From Pseudodesulfovibrio sp. JC047 (GTDB lineage Bacteria; Desulfobacterota; Desulfovibrionia; Desulfovibrionales; Desulfovibrionaceae), in assembly GCF_010468615.1 (NCBI RefSeq), contig NZ_WUEH01000013.1:1-64000 (forward strand): a DNA stretch of 64,000 nucleotides, written 5' to 3'. The notes below the pieces were generated by a model. It ran no database searches and was not told the DNA's origin. It saw nothing but the letters and a program-made list of their open reading frames with translations. Positions 1-5,841 of the stretch are shown here, in pieces (positions within the stretch are counted from its first letter, which is position 1; every line of letters starts with the position of its first letter). Position numbers and translations under genes: made by a program.

Positions 1-61
1 AACTGACTTCAATAACAAACTTCAATCTTTCATCCATAGGATTTACCTTTTTCCAGGTCAT
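1..61 (-). CDS. IS481-like transposase, N-terminal 20 codons only (runs off window)
   Basis: The minus-strand ATG at 61-59 is preceded by GGAGG four to five bases upstream and opens a frame that leaves the window. The 20 visible residues begin MTWKKVNPMDERLKF. From memory of the family this matches the start of IS481-type DDE transposases (MxWKEVxxMxxRLxFV), which carry an HTH followed by an integrase core. Only the N-terminus can be seen, so it is unknown whether the element is intact outside the window. The direct repeats just upstream (88-132) fit an IS end. Confidence 0.65.
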   Translation of the reverse strand, partial: MTWKKVNPMDERLKFVIEVS

Positions 62-132
62 GGCACCTCCAAGCTGTATGCTTAAAAGTGTTACCAGTGT
101 TCCCGGACTAATGTGTTACCTATGTACCCGGA
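62..132 (-). mobile_element. Terminal region of the IS element with two 20-bp direct repeats
   Basis: Positions 88-107 and 113-132 are two copies of a 20-bp sequence (GTGTTACC-NN-TGT-N-CCCGGA), identical at 17 of 20 positions and repeated every 25 bp. They lie between the transposase start and unrelated DNA. Multiple short direct repeats at the tips are a known feature of several IS families, where they bind the transposase. The outer boundary is probably near 132-137, but no target-site duplication can be judged from one end. Confidence 0.55.
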
Positions 133-257
133 TTGTACCTTTCTCTCCCTTTCCCCCAGACTCCCTATCTCTCTCTTTTCCTTAACTTTTTATGTGCCTT
201 CGGCAGGTGCGCGCGTCAGCGTGAGGCCACAGCTGTCGTCTGGGGTATGGGATGTGG

Positions 258-345
258 GATGCCTTCGGCGGCCAGAGGGGAACCTTTTGGAAGAGGTTCC
301 CCTCTGGACTCCCCTCCAGAACTTTGTATCGCGCCTTCTGCGAGG
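258..345 (+). repeat. REP-like palindromic repeat, copy 1
   Basis: A perfect 13-bp inverted repeat, CCAGAGGGGAACC at 272-284 and its complement at 295-307, is followed by a tail (CTGGACTCCCCTCCAGAACTTT) ending in TCGCGCCTTCTGCGAGGC. Copy 2 shows the same layout in the opposite orientation, so this is a dispersed element rather than a one-off terminator. Confidence 0.7.
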
Positions 346-444
346 CTCCACGACATTCATTGAGTGGGATTGAAGAAGGAGGGGATGGGTTAAGAAGTAA
401 GAGAGCTTTGCAAAAAGAATGCGTTTTAAGTTTTTTATCGAGTC

Positions 445-467
445 TGTAAAAAATGCAATTTTTTACA
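445..467. repeat. Perfect AT-rich palindrome
   Basis: TGTAAAAAAT (445-454) and ATTTTTTACA (458-467) are perfect 10-bp inverted repeats with a GCA loop. It could form a weak hairpin on either strand or serve as an operator. It sits between the two REP-like copies. Confidence 0.5.
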
Positions 468-504
468 ACGCTCTTCCAGGGAGCCGCACGAACTCACGCT
501 GCCG

Positions 505-635
505 ACAGCCTTCGCGAAGCGACCCAAAAAGTTTAGGAGAGTCCAGAGAACCCTTTTCAAAGGGTTCTCTGGCAGGTCCAGGACAGCGTCCTGGTCTCAC
601 CGAAGGTGCCCCTTGTGGAGGGCTGGTCTCCATAG
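505..635 (-). repeat. REP-like palindromic repeat, copy 2 (inverted relative to copy 1)
   Basis: A perfect 14-bp inverted repeat CCAGAGAACCCTTT (543-556) with its complement at 559-572 forms the core. Read on the minus strand it is followed by CTGGACTCTCCTAAACTTT and TCGCTTCGCGAAGGCT, the same tail as copy 1. A second small hairpin, CCAGGAC-AGC-GTCCTGG, lies at about 578-594. Confidence 0.7.
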
Positions 636-748
636 AAAACGTCTCTTGCGAGGGGGACATTACGCAATTAGGCTGATTTTTTGGAGGTGGAAAACAATCA
701 TTGTCATTGGCGTGTGAGTTTGAAATACTGAAACTATACTGTTGTCGT

Positions 749-1408
749 ATGGGAGATGCTGTGGCGAATTTGAAGATTGTACCGAATGTTGTCCCTATTC
801 GGAATAAAGAGCTGACGAAAAAACGTCTTATCAGGGCGGTTGGCAAGGTCGTGTCCGAAGTTGGTTTTCAAAAATTGGGAGTCAATCTTGTCGCTAGAGA
901 GGCTGGAGTCGATAAGAAATTGATCTACCGATATTTTCATGGGTTGCATGGACTTATGGCTGCCTATAGTCAAACTGTCGATTTTTGGCCAACGGCAGAG
1001 GAATTATTGGGCGAGGACGTGAATTCCATCGAAAGGATGTCGTCTCATGTCTTGATGTCCTTGTTTTTTAAGAGATATCTGAAGGCCATCTTGCGTCGTC
1101 CGCATACTCTCGAGATATTGGCTTGGGAAGCGATTGAACGCAATGAGTTGACCGAAGTCTTGGAAGAAGTGCGGGTAAAAACAGCATTGGAGTTCTTTGA
1201 ATTGATGGAAGAAGAGCCGCCGTCGGATGTTGATTTGACTGCATTGGTGCTCATTATGGCAGGAGCAATCAACTTTCTTGCTGTTCGATCTCGAATTCAC
1301 CAGAGTTTGGGAGGCGTGGATTTGCAATCGGAAGCGGGTTGGAAACGGATCGAGGATACGTTAGATACACTTTTTGAACGGATGTTCACACCAAAAGAGG
1401 CTCGTTGA
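749..1408 (+). CDS. TetR/AcrR-family transcriptional regulator
   Basis: 219 residues with an N-terminal TetR helix-turn-helix (residues about 25-70: RLIRAVGKVVSEVGF, then VNLVAREAGV and KKLIYRYF, the recognition helix and the typical YxYF pattern). The C-terminal ligand domain is not recognisable. ATG 749 was chosen because the upstream in-frame sequence from TTG 701 is Cys-rich and unlike the family; TTG 701 has a GGAGG 13 bases upstream and cannot be excluded. A TATACT at 735-740 would make the ATG 749 transcript nearly leaderless. A small palindrome CAATCATTG (695-703) may be its operator. No target gene is apparent, because the neighbour is convergent. Confidence 0.8.
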   Translation: MGDAVANLKIVPNVVPIRNKELTKKRLIRAVGKVVSEVGFQKLGVNLVAREAGVDKKLIYRYFHGLHGLMAAYSQTVDFWPTAEELLGEDVNSIERMSSHVLMSLFFKRYLKAILRRPHTLEILAWEAIERNELTEVLEEVRVKTALEFFELMEEEPPSDVDLTALVLIMAGAINFLAVRSRIHQSLGGVDLQSEAGWKRIEDTLDTLFERMFTPKEAR

Positions 1409-1427
1409 ATTGAACGGGCCTCTCTTG
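1391..1427. terminator. Imperfect hairpin between convergent tetR and mucR genes
   Basis: CCAA-AGAGGC-CGTT pairs with AACG-GCCTCT-TTGG with a few bulges, overlapping the last codons of the TetR gene. No long T-run follows directly on the plus strand, so termination is only likely, not certain. Confidence 0.4.
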
Positions 1428-1434
1428 GTGACAT

Positions 1435-1827
1435 TTAGGCTTTTTTTCCTCGTTTGGTCCACAATTTCATTTCTTTCATTTTTTTGCGGCGTTCACGTTG
1501 AAGCGATTTGCAGACCAACGGTAATTTCTTTTTATATCCGAATTTCTCTCTGTATTCTTCGGGTGTTAAATCGTGGCTTGCAAGGTGTTTTTTGGTGATG
1601 ACCTTGAATGTTTTGCCACAGACACAGCAGAGGATAGATTTTTCCCTGATGGCTTTTTTGGGGTCAACGGCGGCAACGTCCGTTGGTGTGAGTGTGTCCC
1701 CATCCGATATCGCTTTGATACCCGCAGCAATTTTTTGAACCATGGAAGTGATTTCATCTTCCGTCATTGTGCGTACGCTTGCTTGAGCTTTGACGATTTC
1801 CAATGCTTCTTTCAGGTAGTCTTCCAT
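1435..1827 (-). CDS. Ros/MucR-family zinc-finger transcriptional regulator
   Basis: 130 residues. The core has a C2H2 zinc finger, C67-x2-C70-x10-H81-x3-H85, followed by DLTPEEYREKFG, the signature of the Ros/MucR family, and a Lys/Arg-rich C-terminal tail (RRKKMKEMKLWTKRGKKA). Family members bind AT-rich DNA as oligomers and often repress their own gene. The start at 1827 follows AAGGAG at 1833-1838. A much longer frame upstream crosses AT-rich intergenic DNA and is rejected. The 289-bp region upstream is AT-rich and suits autoregulation, which is inferred. Confidence 0.9.
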   Translation of the reverse strand: MEDYLKEALEIVKAQASVRTMTEDEITSMVQKIAAGIKAISDGDTLTPTDVAAVDPKKAIREKSILCCVCGKTFKVITKKHLASHDLTPEEYREKFGYKKKLPLVCKSLQRERRKKMKEMKLWTKRGKKA

Positions 1828-2116
1828 GAATAGCTCCTTGATATACATGTGAATGTGCCATTTTATAGTACAGTAATAGGGAAATGACACATCAAAATTA
1901 CTAATCTGCGTAACTATACATGGTAAAAAGGCTGACTTGTCAAGGAGAATGGATAATTTGCTTTCCATAAAGCCGTGAGCTACATCAATTCTTGTTTTTT
2001 GGGGATTTAAATATATGTAAAAAGACGTTGGCAATTTCTTGATTCCAATGCCTTGGTAACGTATATTAATCCCGTTTGGGAGTGTTGGAGAACAAAGCAT
2101 CAATGGAGAAGGTACT
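1828..2116. promoter_or_regulatory. AT-rich divergent intergenic region between mucR-like gene and a membrane protein gene
   Basis: 289 bp without a plausible gene, rich in T/A steps. A weak minus-strand promoter-like pair (TTGATG, 17 bp, TGTACT around 1867-1896) could serve the MucR-like gene. The plus-strand promoter for the gene at 2117 could not be assigned with confidence. Confidence 0.35.
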
Positions 2117-2560
2117 ATGGATTCTGATGAAAACAATGTCCGCAAGCTGGAAACCGTGAACGCCGAAGAGACTGAGGCTTCTTTGCAATCCGAGCCTGCT
2201 GCAAGCGTGGTGGAAGCGAATAGGGATATGAGCAAAGTTGCGATTATTGTTTCCCTTCTTGTCGGTGTTTTATTAATAATATTCTTTTTTGGGATGAACA
2301 GGAATATTGCCGGACTGACGGATGAAGTAAAGAGTTTGGGCGTGTTGCGTGAAGACGTTTCTCGTCTAGATAATCGAATGGTTGAGATGGAGACTGAGAT
2401 ACCTGGGCAGATCAAGAAGATGATCGCACATGATTTGGTCAATGAGATGGCGATGAAAGCAGCCTATTTAGGGAATACGATTGATGATGAACAACTTCGT
2501 GGCAAGATGCAGGAAGTCTTGATGACGTTGAAGGATGTGCGCGCTGACCTCGAAAATTAA
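2117..2560 (+). CDS. Single-pass membrane protein with coiled-coil C-terminal half, unknown function
   Basis: 147 residues. An acidic N-terminal segment of about 37 residues precedes one transmembrane helix (about residues 40-60, KVAIIVSLLVGVLLIIFFFG), then a heptad-like region (LTDEVKSLGVLREDVSRLDNR) up to the C-terminus. The N-in orientation and lack of a signal peptide suggest a short inner-membrane protein with a periplasmic coiled coil. ATG 2117 follows GAGAAGG. A strong terminator follows, so it is a single-gene unit. I do not recognise a family. Confidence 0.75.
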   Translation: MDSDENNVRKLETVNAEETEASLQSEPAASVVEANRDMSKVAIIVSLLVGVLLIIFFFGMNRNIAGLTDEVKSLGVLREDVSRLDNRMVEMETEIPGQIKKMIAHDLVNEMAMKAAYLGNTIDDEQLRGKMQEVLMTLKDVRADLEN

Positions 2561-2582
2561 TCTGTTTTTCAGAATGAATGTT

Positions 2583-2616
2583 GAGCGTATCGAATTTTTC
2601 GATACGCTTTTTTTTG
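2583..2616 (+). terminator. Rho-independent terminator
   Basis: AGCGTATCGAA (2584-2594) pairs with TTCGATACGCT (2598-2608) and is followed by a run of eight T. It ends the transcript of the 2117 gene. Confidence 0.9.
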
Positions 2617-2626
2617 TCGTTATTCA

Positions 2627-2715
2627 TGTTCACTTATGTTCATTGTTGTTTAATTAGGTATTGACATGGCCTTGTTTTTCGTTACTCTGAACAACAGAAT
2701 GATTAGTGAACAACA
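2627..2715 (+). promoter_or_regulatory. Promoter with four TGTTCA/TGAACA elements upstream of the MerR-like gene
   Basis: TTGACA (2661-2666) and TACTCT (2683-2688), 16 bp apart, form a good promoter. TGTTCA occurs at 2627-2632 and 2637-2642 and the 9-mer TGAACAACA at 2688-2696 and 2707-2715, so inverted pairs flank the -35/-10 elements. The inner downstream copy touches the -10 and the outer one abuts the ribosome binding site. Autoregulation by the downstream gene is inferred. Confidence 0.55.
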
Positions 2716-2727
2716 AGGAAAAATTTG

Positions 2728-3615
2728 ATGAATAGGAAGTTTATCAGTCTGCGAGAAGTTGGTCGGCAATTACATATTCCGCCGTCAACAATCGTATATT
2801 ATAAGGATAAATTTACAAAATATATTCCGTCAGAGGGCGGCGAAGGGCGTCGTCCTCGGTATCCTGTCGAGGTGTTGGAAATTTTCAGGAGGATTCGTCA
2901 AATGTTCAACGACAACTGGTCAACTGAACAAATTGAGAGAGAATTAGCACTTAAATTCAGTGTATTAATGAATGATCAACAATGTGATCAGTCGTATGAT
3001 CAGTCTGTCTCGCCAAAGGATTTTATTGATCTGAAAGGCGTTCTGTCTCGCATGTCTGACGTGTTGGACAACCAGTCTCTTTTCCAGAGTGAAATCCGTT
3101 CGTTGAGAGATGAGATTGCCGCTTTGCGAGAATTCCGTTTGGATCGAGAAAAGGTACAGCGTGAAGAAATTGAGTCTTTGAAGAATGAGCTTGCTTCTTT
3201 GAAACGGCAGTTCTCTGGGCGAGGAGCTTCTGGTGGGCTTGATTTCCCTTCTGCAGAATTTTTGGCAAGTCCGCTGGTGATTGCATCCGGAGGTGAGTTC
3301 CTAGGTGTGCAGGGGAAGGGTAAGAAAGCATTTTCTTTGGAAAATTTTGTTCAACTTATTGAGCGCAAAGAGTCGGACTTGATGAAGGTCGAGACGTCGT
3401 GGCGTCAGCAGGATGGTCATTGGGTTTTGGTTGTGCGAATGGAAGATAAGGACAGCGGGCGAGAGCAAGATGTTGTCTTGGTTGCCAAGCGGACCGTTAC
3501 GCCAAGCAAGAATGTCGTGACTGAAATTATTCGGTTGAATGTCGATGGGAATGATGCCCCAGATGCCTTGTTATTGACGCTTTTCAGGCAGTTGCGGATG
3601 GTCTTTAAGGATTAG
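2728..3615 (+). CDS. MerR-like DNA-binding protein with coiled coil
   Basis: 295 residues. The N-terminus (residues about 4-70) reads as a MerR-type winged helix: ISLREVGRQLHIPPSTIVYY, then a wing-like RPRYPVEVLEIFRRIRQM. A coiled coil follows (about residues 105-160, with repeats such as EIRSLRDEIAALREF and EIESLKNELASLKRQF), and the C-terminal 120 residues form a domain of unknown type. ATG 2728 was preferred over the adjacent TTG 2725 because AAGGA lies 8 bases before it. The repeated upstream elements suggest it controls itself. It resembles plasmid or chromosome-associated MerR-like proteins more than metal sensors, because no metal-binding cysteines are present. Confidence 0.7.
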   Translation: MNRKFISLREVGRQLHIPPSTIVYYKDKFTKYIPSEGGEGRRPRYPVEVLEIFRRIRQMFNDNWSTEQIERELALKFSVLMNDQQCDQSYDQSVSPKDFIDLKGVLSRMSDVLDNQSLFQSEIRSLRDEIAALREFRLDREKVQREEIESLKNELASLKRQFSGRGASGGLDFPSAEFLASPLVIASGGEFLGVQGKGKKAFSLENFVQLIERKESDLMKVETSWRQQDGHWVLVVRMEDKDSGREQDVVLVAKRTVTPSKNVVTEIIRLNVDGNDAPDALLLTLFRQLRMVFKD

Positions 3616-3650
3616 TCTGTTTTTTATTTAATAAAAATCTAGAAAAACTC

Positions 3651-3679
3651 TTGATTCCTTTGACCGTATTGCTTATATA
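3651..3679 (+). promoter_or_regulatory. Sigma70-type promoter
   Basis: TTGATT (3651-3656) and TATATA (3674-3679) with a 17-bp spacer, about 58 bases before the start of the 3737 gene. The TAAAAATCTAGA motif (3632-3643) lies just upstream of the -35. Confidence 0.65.
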
Positions 3680-3736
3680 ACTCTTGCTAAATAACCCACA
3701 GCTTGTATGTTCCCCGGTTCATTTGGAGGAGAAGGT

Positions 3737-4165
3737 ATGCCCCAGGTCGCAGCAAGAATTACACAAGATCAGGAAAAATGGCTCAAGGACTATTTCAAGA
3801 CCAAGAGTGCTGGTGCTGAATTCATCCTGCCGTGGGCTGTGGATGTCTTCTTTAAGTCTATTCGTACAGTGTCCAGTGATTTTTCTGTCGCTGAACTAAA
3901 GACGATTCTTGAGTCGCACAAAGAAGTGAAGTTGTTGCCCAACCAGTCAAAGCAGGCCTATCTGCTTCTTCGGGTGGAGGAGGCCTGTGACGAACATAGC
4001 GTCCATATTCAACACGGTGCCAGTAAATCCAACCTTGAAGTCAAGTTGCGTCGGTTGACGGATTTGCAGGCGACAGCCCTTATGATCTGGGCCACCGCGT
4101 ATTGGGTCAGCAAGGCGTGGAATGGCGTTTCTGTTGAAGATTACGTCAAATTGTCCTGCGGTTAA
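3737..4165 (+). CDS. Conserved hypothetical protein
   Basis: 142 residues, starting at ATG 3737 after a strong GGAGGAGAAGG. It has no signal peptide or transmembrane segment; it is probably cytoplasmic and helical, with a hydrophobic helix near the C-terminus (ATALMIWATAYWVSKAW). I do not recognise a family; the style suggests a lineage-specific Desulfovibrio protein. It has its own promoter and may be read through into the thiD-thiN gene, as no terminator is evident between them. Confidence 0.7.
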   Translation: MPQVAARITQDQEKWLKDYFKTKSAGAEFILPWAVDVFFKSIRTVSSDFSVAELKTILESHKEVKLLPNQSKQAYLLLRVEEACDEHSVHIQHGASKSNLEVKLRRLTDLQATALMIWATAYWVSKAWNGVSVEDYVKLSCG

Positions 4166-4257
4166 TTTCGGGCAGTTCGGCCTCTTTATATTTTTTGATG
4201 CGATTGTCCCGTTCGGGTTGTTTTGCCTGCGGGGCGTCGTTTTTTTTGGAGGTTTGT

Positions 4258-5637
4258 GTGAATCGTCTTCCGTGTGTCCTGACTATTGCCGGCTCTGATT
4301 CCGGCGGTGGGGCCGGCATTCAGGCTGATTTGAAAACCATATCCATGCTGTGCGGATATGGGGCCAGTGTTATCACTGCATTGACCGCGCAAAACACCCA
4401 TGCCGTGGGTGATATTTCCGCTCCGTCTCCAGATTTTGTTGCTTTGCAGCTTTCAATGGTTCTTGAAGATATTCAAGTGGATGCGGCGAAGACCGGGATG
4501 TTGTTTTCCGCGCCTATCATCAAGGCTATTGCGCCGTTGTTGACCGGCAGGACATTCCCCTTGGTTGTTGATCCTGTGTGTGTTTCAACATCCGGAGCGA
4601 AGCTGTTGGAAGATGACGCTGTGTCTGCCATGGTCGAATTGGTTTTTCCGTTGGCGGACATGATAACGCCGAATTTGCCGGAAACAGCGTTGTTTACCGG
4701 GATTTCGATTGAGTCTCGGGAAGATATTTTCAAGGCGGCGGATATCTTGTTGGCGATGGGGCCAAAATCCGTGCTTATCAAAGGTGGCCATGCAGATTCC
4801 CTTGCAGTGACCGATTGGTTTTTCACTGCGGATTCCGAGCCGGTTCCGCTGATGCAAGCGCGGGTGGATACCGAGTGTACGCACGGAACAGGGTGTACTT
4901 TGTCTGCCGCTATTGCGACTGGTCTGGCCCACGGATTGGACCCGGTGGCAGCCATCGCTCAGGCTCAGAAATATTTGAATTTGGCATTGCGAGCGGGGAC
5001 TCGAATCGGTGCGGGGGGTGGCCCACCCAATCATCTTGCTCCGTGGTTGCAGGAGCGTTCTCGGCAAAACGTGATGGCTCAAGTTGATACCTTTGCTCGC
5101 AAAATTGTGGCTATGGACGGTGCACAACAACTTTTTTCTCGCTCAGTGAGCAATGTGGCCGTGGCCTTACCTTTTGCGGAGAACCGTGACGATGTGTGCG
5201 GTTTGTCCGGTGGATTTTTTTCCTCGGTAAGAGGAGTCGTTTCAGCGGTTGGGTACCCAGAGTTCGGAGTGTCTGTACGAACCGCATCGGTTCTGCTGGC
5301 CGCTCGGAGGGTTCGTGCTCAAACCGGTTGTGCTGTGGCTTTGAATGGACAACCGAAGCTTGTTGCGGCTCTAGATGATATAGGGGTTGAAATTGAGTGG
5401 TTTGAACCGGCCCGCAAGCCGGAATATGTCAACGTGGAAAATGGGCAATTGGAAGAATGGGGTGCCTTTGAGGTACTCAAGGAGTATGACGGTCCCGAGA
5501 CCGTTGATGGTGTAGGAGATCCAGGTGGTGAAGGGCGTGTACCCACGATCTATTTGTGGGCAGTGAATGTTGACGATCTTGTGACGCTTGTCCGAAAAAT
5601 CGTCGAATTCATGGCTTTTGACCCGAAAGACTCGTAG
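4258..5637 (+). CDS. thiD: Fused HMP/HMP-P kinase and ThiN-type thiamine-phosphate synthase
   Basis: 459 residues in two parts. Residues 1-260 are ThiD: IAGSDSGGGAGIQADLKT near the start, TGMLFS, and the ribokinase anion-hole motif HGTGCTLSAAIATG. This part phosphorylates hydroxymethylpyrimidine twice. The C-terminal ~180 residues match ThiN (AQVDTFARKIVAM, then SVSNVAVALP and GVSVRTASVLLAARRVR), a thiamine-phosphate synthase unrelated to ThiE. GTG 4258 is chosen because GGAGG ends five bases upstream; the frame extends further upstream without a ribosome site. ThiD-ThiN fusions are known from archaea and some bacteria. No TPP riboswitch is recognisable in the 90 bases upstream. Confidence 0.88.
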   Translation: MNRLPCVLTIAGSDSGGGAGIQADLKTISMLCGYGASVITALTAQNTHAVGDISAPSPDFVALQLSMVLEDIQVDAAKTGMLFSAPIIKAIAPLLTGRTFPLVVDPVCVSTSGAKLLEDDAVSAMVELVFPLADMITPNLPETALFTGISIESREDIFKAADILLAMGPKSVLIKGGHADSLAVTDWFFTADSEPVPLMQARVDTECTHGTGCTLSAAIATGLAHGLDPVAAIAQAQKYLNLALRAGTRIGAGGGPPNHLAPWLQERSRQNVMAQVDTFARKIVAMDGAQQLFSRSVSNVAVALPFAENRDDVCGLSGGFFSSVRGVVSAVGYPEFGVSVRTASVLLAARRVRAQTGCAVALNGQPKLVAALDDIGVEIEWFEPARKPEYVNVENGQLEEWGAFEVLKEYDGPETVDGVGDPGGEGRVPTIYLWAVNVDDLVTLVRKIVEFMAFDPKDS

Positions 5638-5664
5638 ATTTTTGCTTTTCATTGTCATGTAAGG

Positions 5665-5694
5665 TTGACATATCTGGTAGAGCTTGCTTAATAA
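5665..5694 (+). promoter_or_regulatory. Promoter of tRNA-Leu
   Basis: A perfect -35 TTGACA (5665-5670) is followed 17-18 bp later by TTAATAA (5688-5694), placing the start site about 8-10 bases before the mature tRNA. It may also drive tig, as no terminator separates the two. Confidence 0.65.
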
Positions 5695-5707
5695 GCACGT
5701 TCTTTTC

Positions 5708-5791
5708 GCGGGCGTGGCGGAATTGGTAAACGCGCCAGATTTAGGATCTGGTACCTTCGGTTTGGGGGTTCGAGTCCCTCCGCCCGCACCA
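5708..5791 (+). tRNA. tRNA-Leu (anticodon UAG)
   Basis: 84 bases including the encoded CCA (5789-5791). The acceptor stem GCGGGCG (5708-5714) pairs with CGCCCGC (5781-5787). The anticodon loop TTTAGGA between CCAGA and TCTGG gives anticodon UAG, reading CUN leucine codons. A long variable arm (type II) and the T-loop GTTCGAGTC are present. It lies 50 bases before the trigger factor gene. Confidence 0.95.
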
Positions 5792-5841
5792 AAAAATGCC
5801 ATATTACTCGTCTTTCAAGACGCTTCAGGAGGATACATTCC

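Larger units (their letters stand above)
133..748. other. Long non-coding stretch between the IS end and the tetR gene
   Basis: No convincing gene was found in these roughly 600 bases; the short frames here have poor composition and no ribosome binding sites. The stretch holds two inverted copies of a palindromic repeat (about 258-345 and 505-635), an AT-rich palindrome (445-467) and the region upstream of the TetR gene. Confidence 0.6.

Noticed and set aside
113-676. Several 65-86 codon frames upstream of tetR
   Set aside because: They overlap the palindromic repeats and lack ribosome sites and protein-like composition.
1828-2442. Extended N-terminus of the MucR-like protein
   Set aside because: The extra 205 codons cross AT-rich intergenic DNA and the divergent gene; the family length and ribosome site fit 1827.
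4166-4257. TPP riboswitch before thiD-thiN
   Set aside because: The conserved CUGAGA and core sequences are absent; the T-run here lies after a weak hairpin only.
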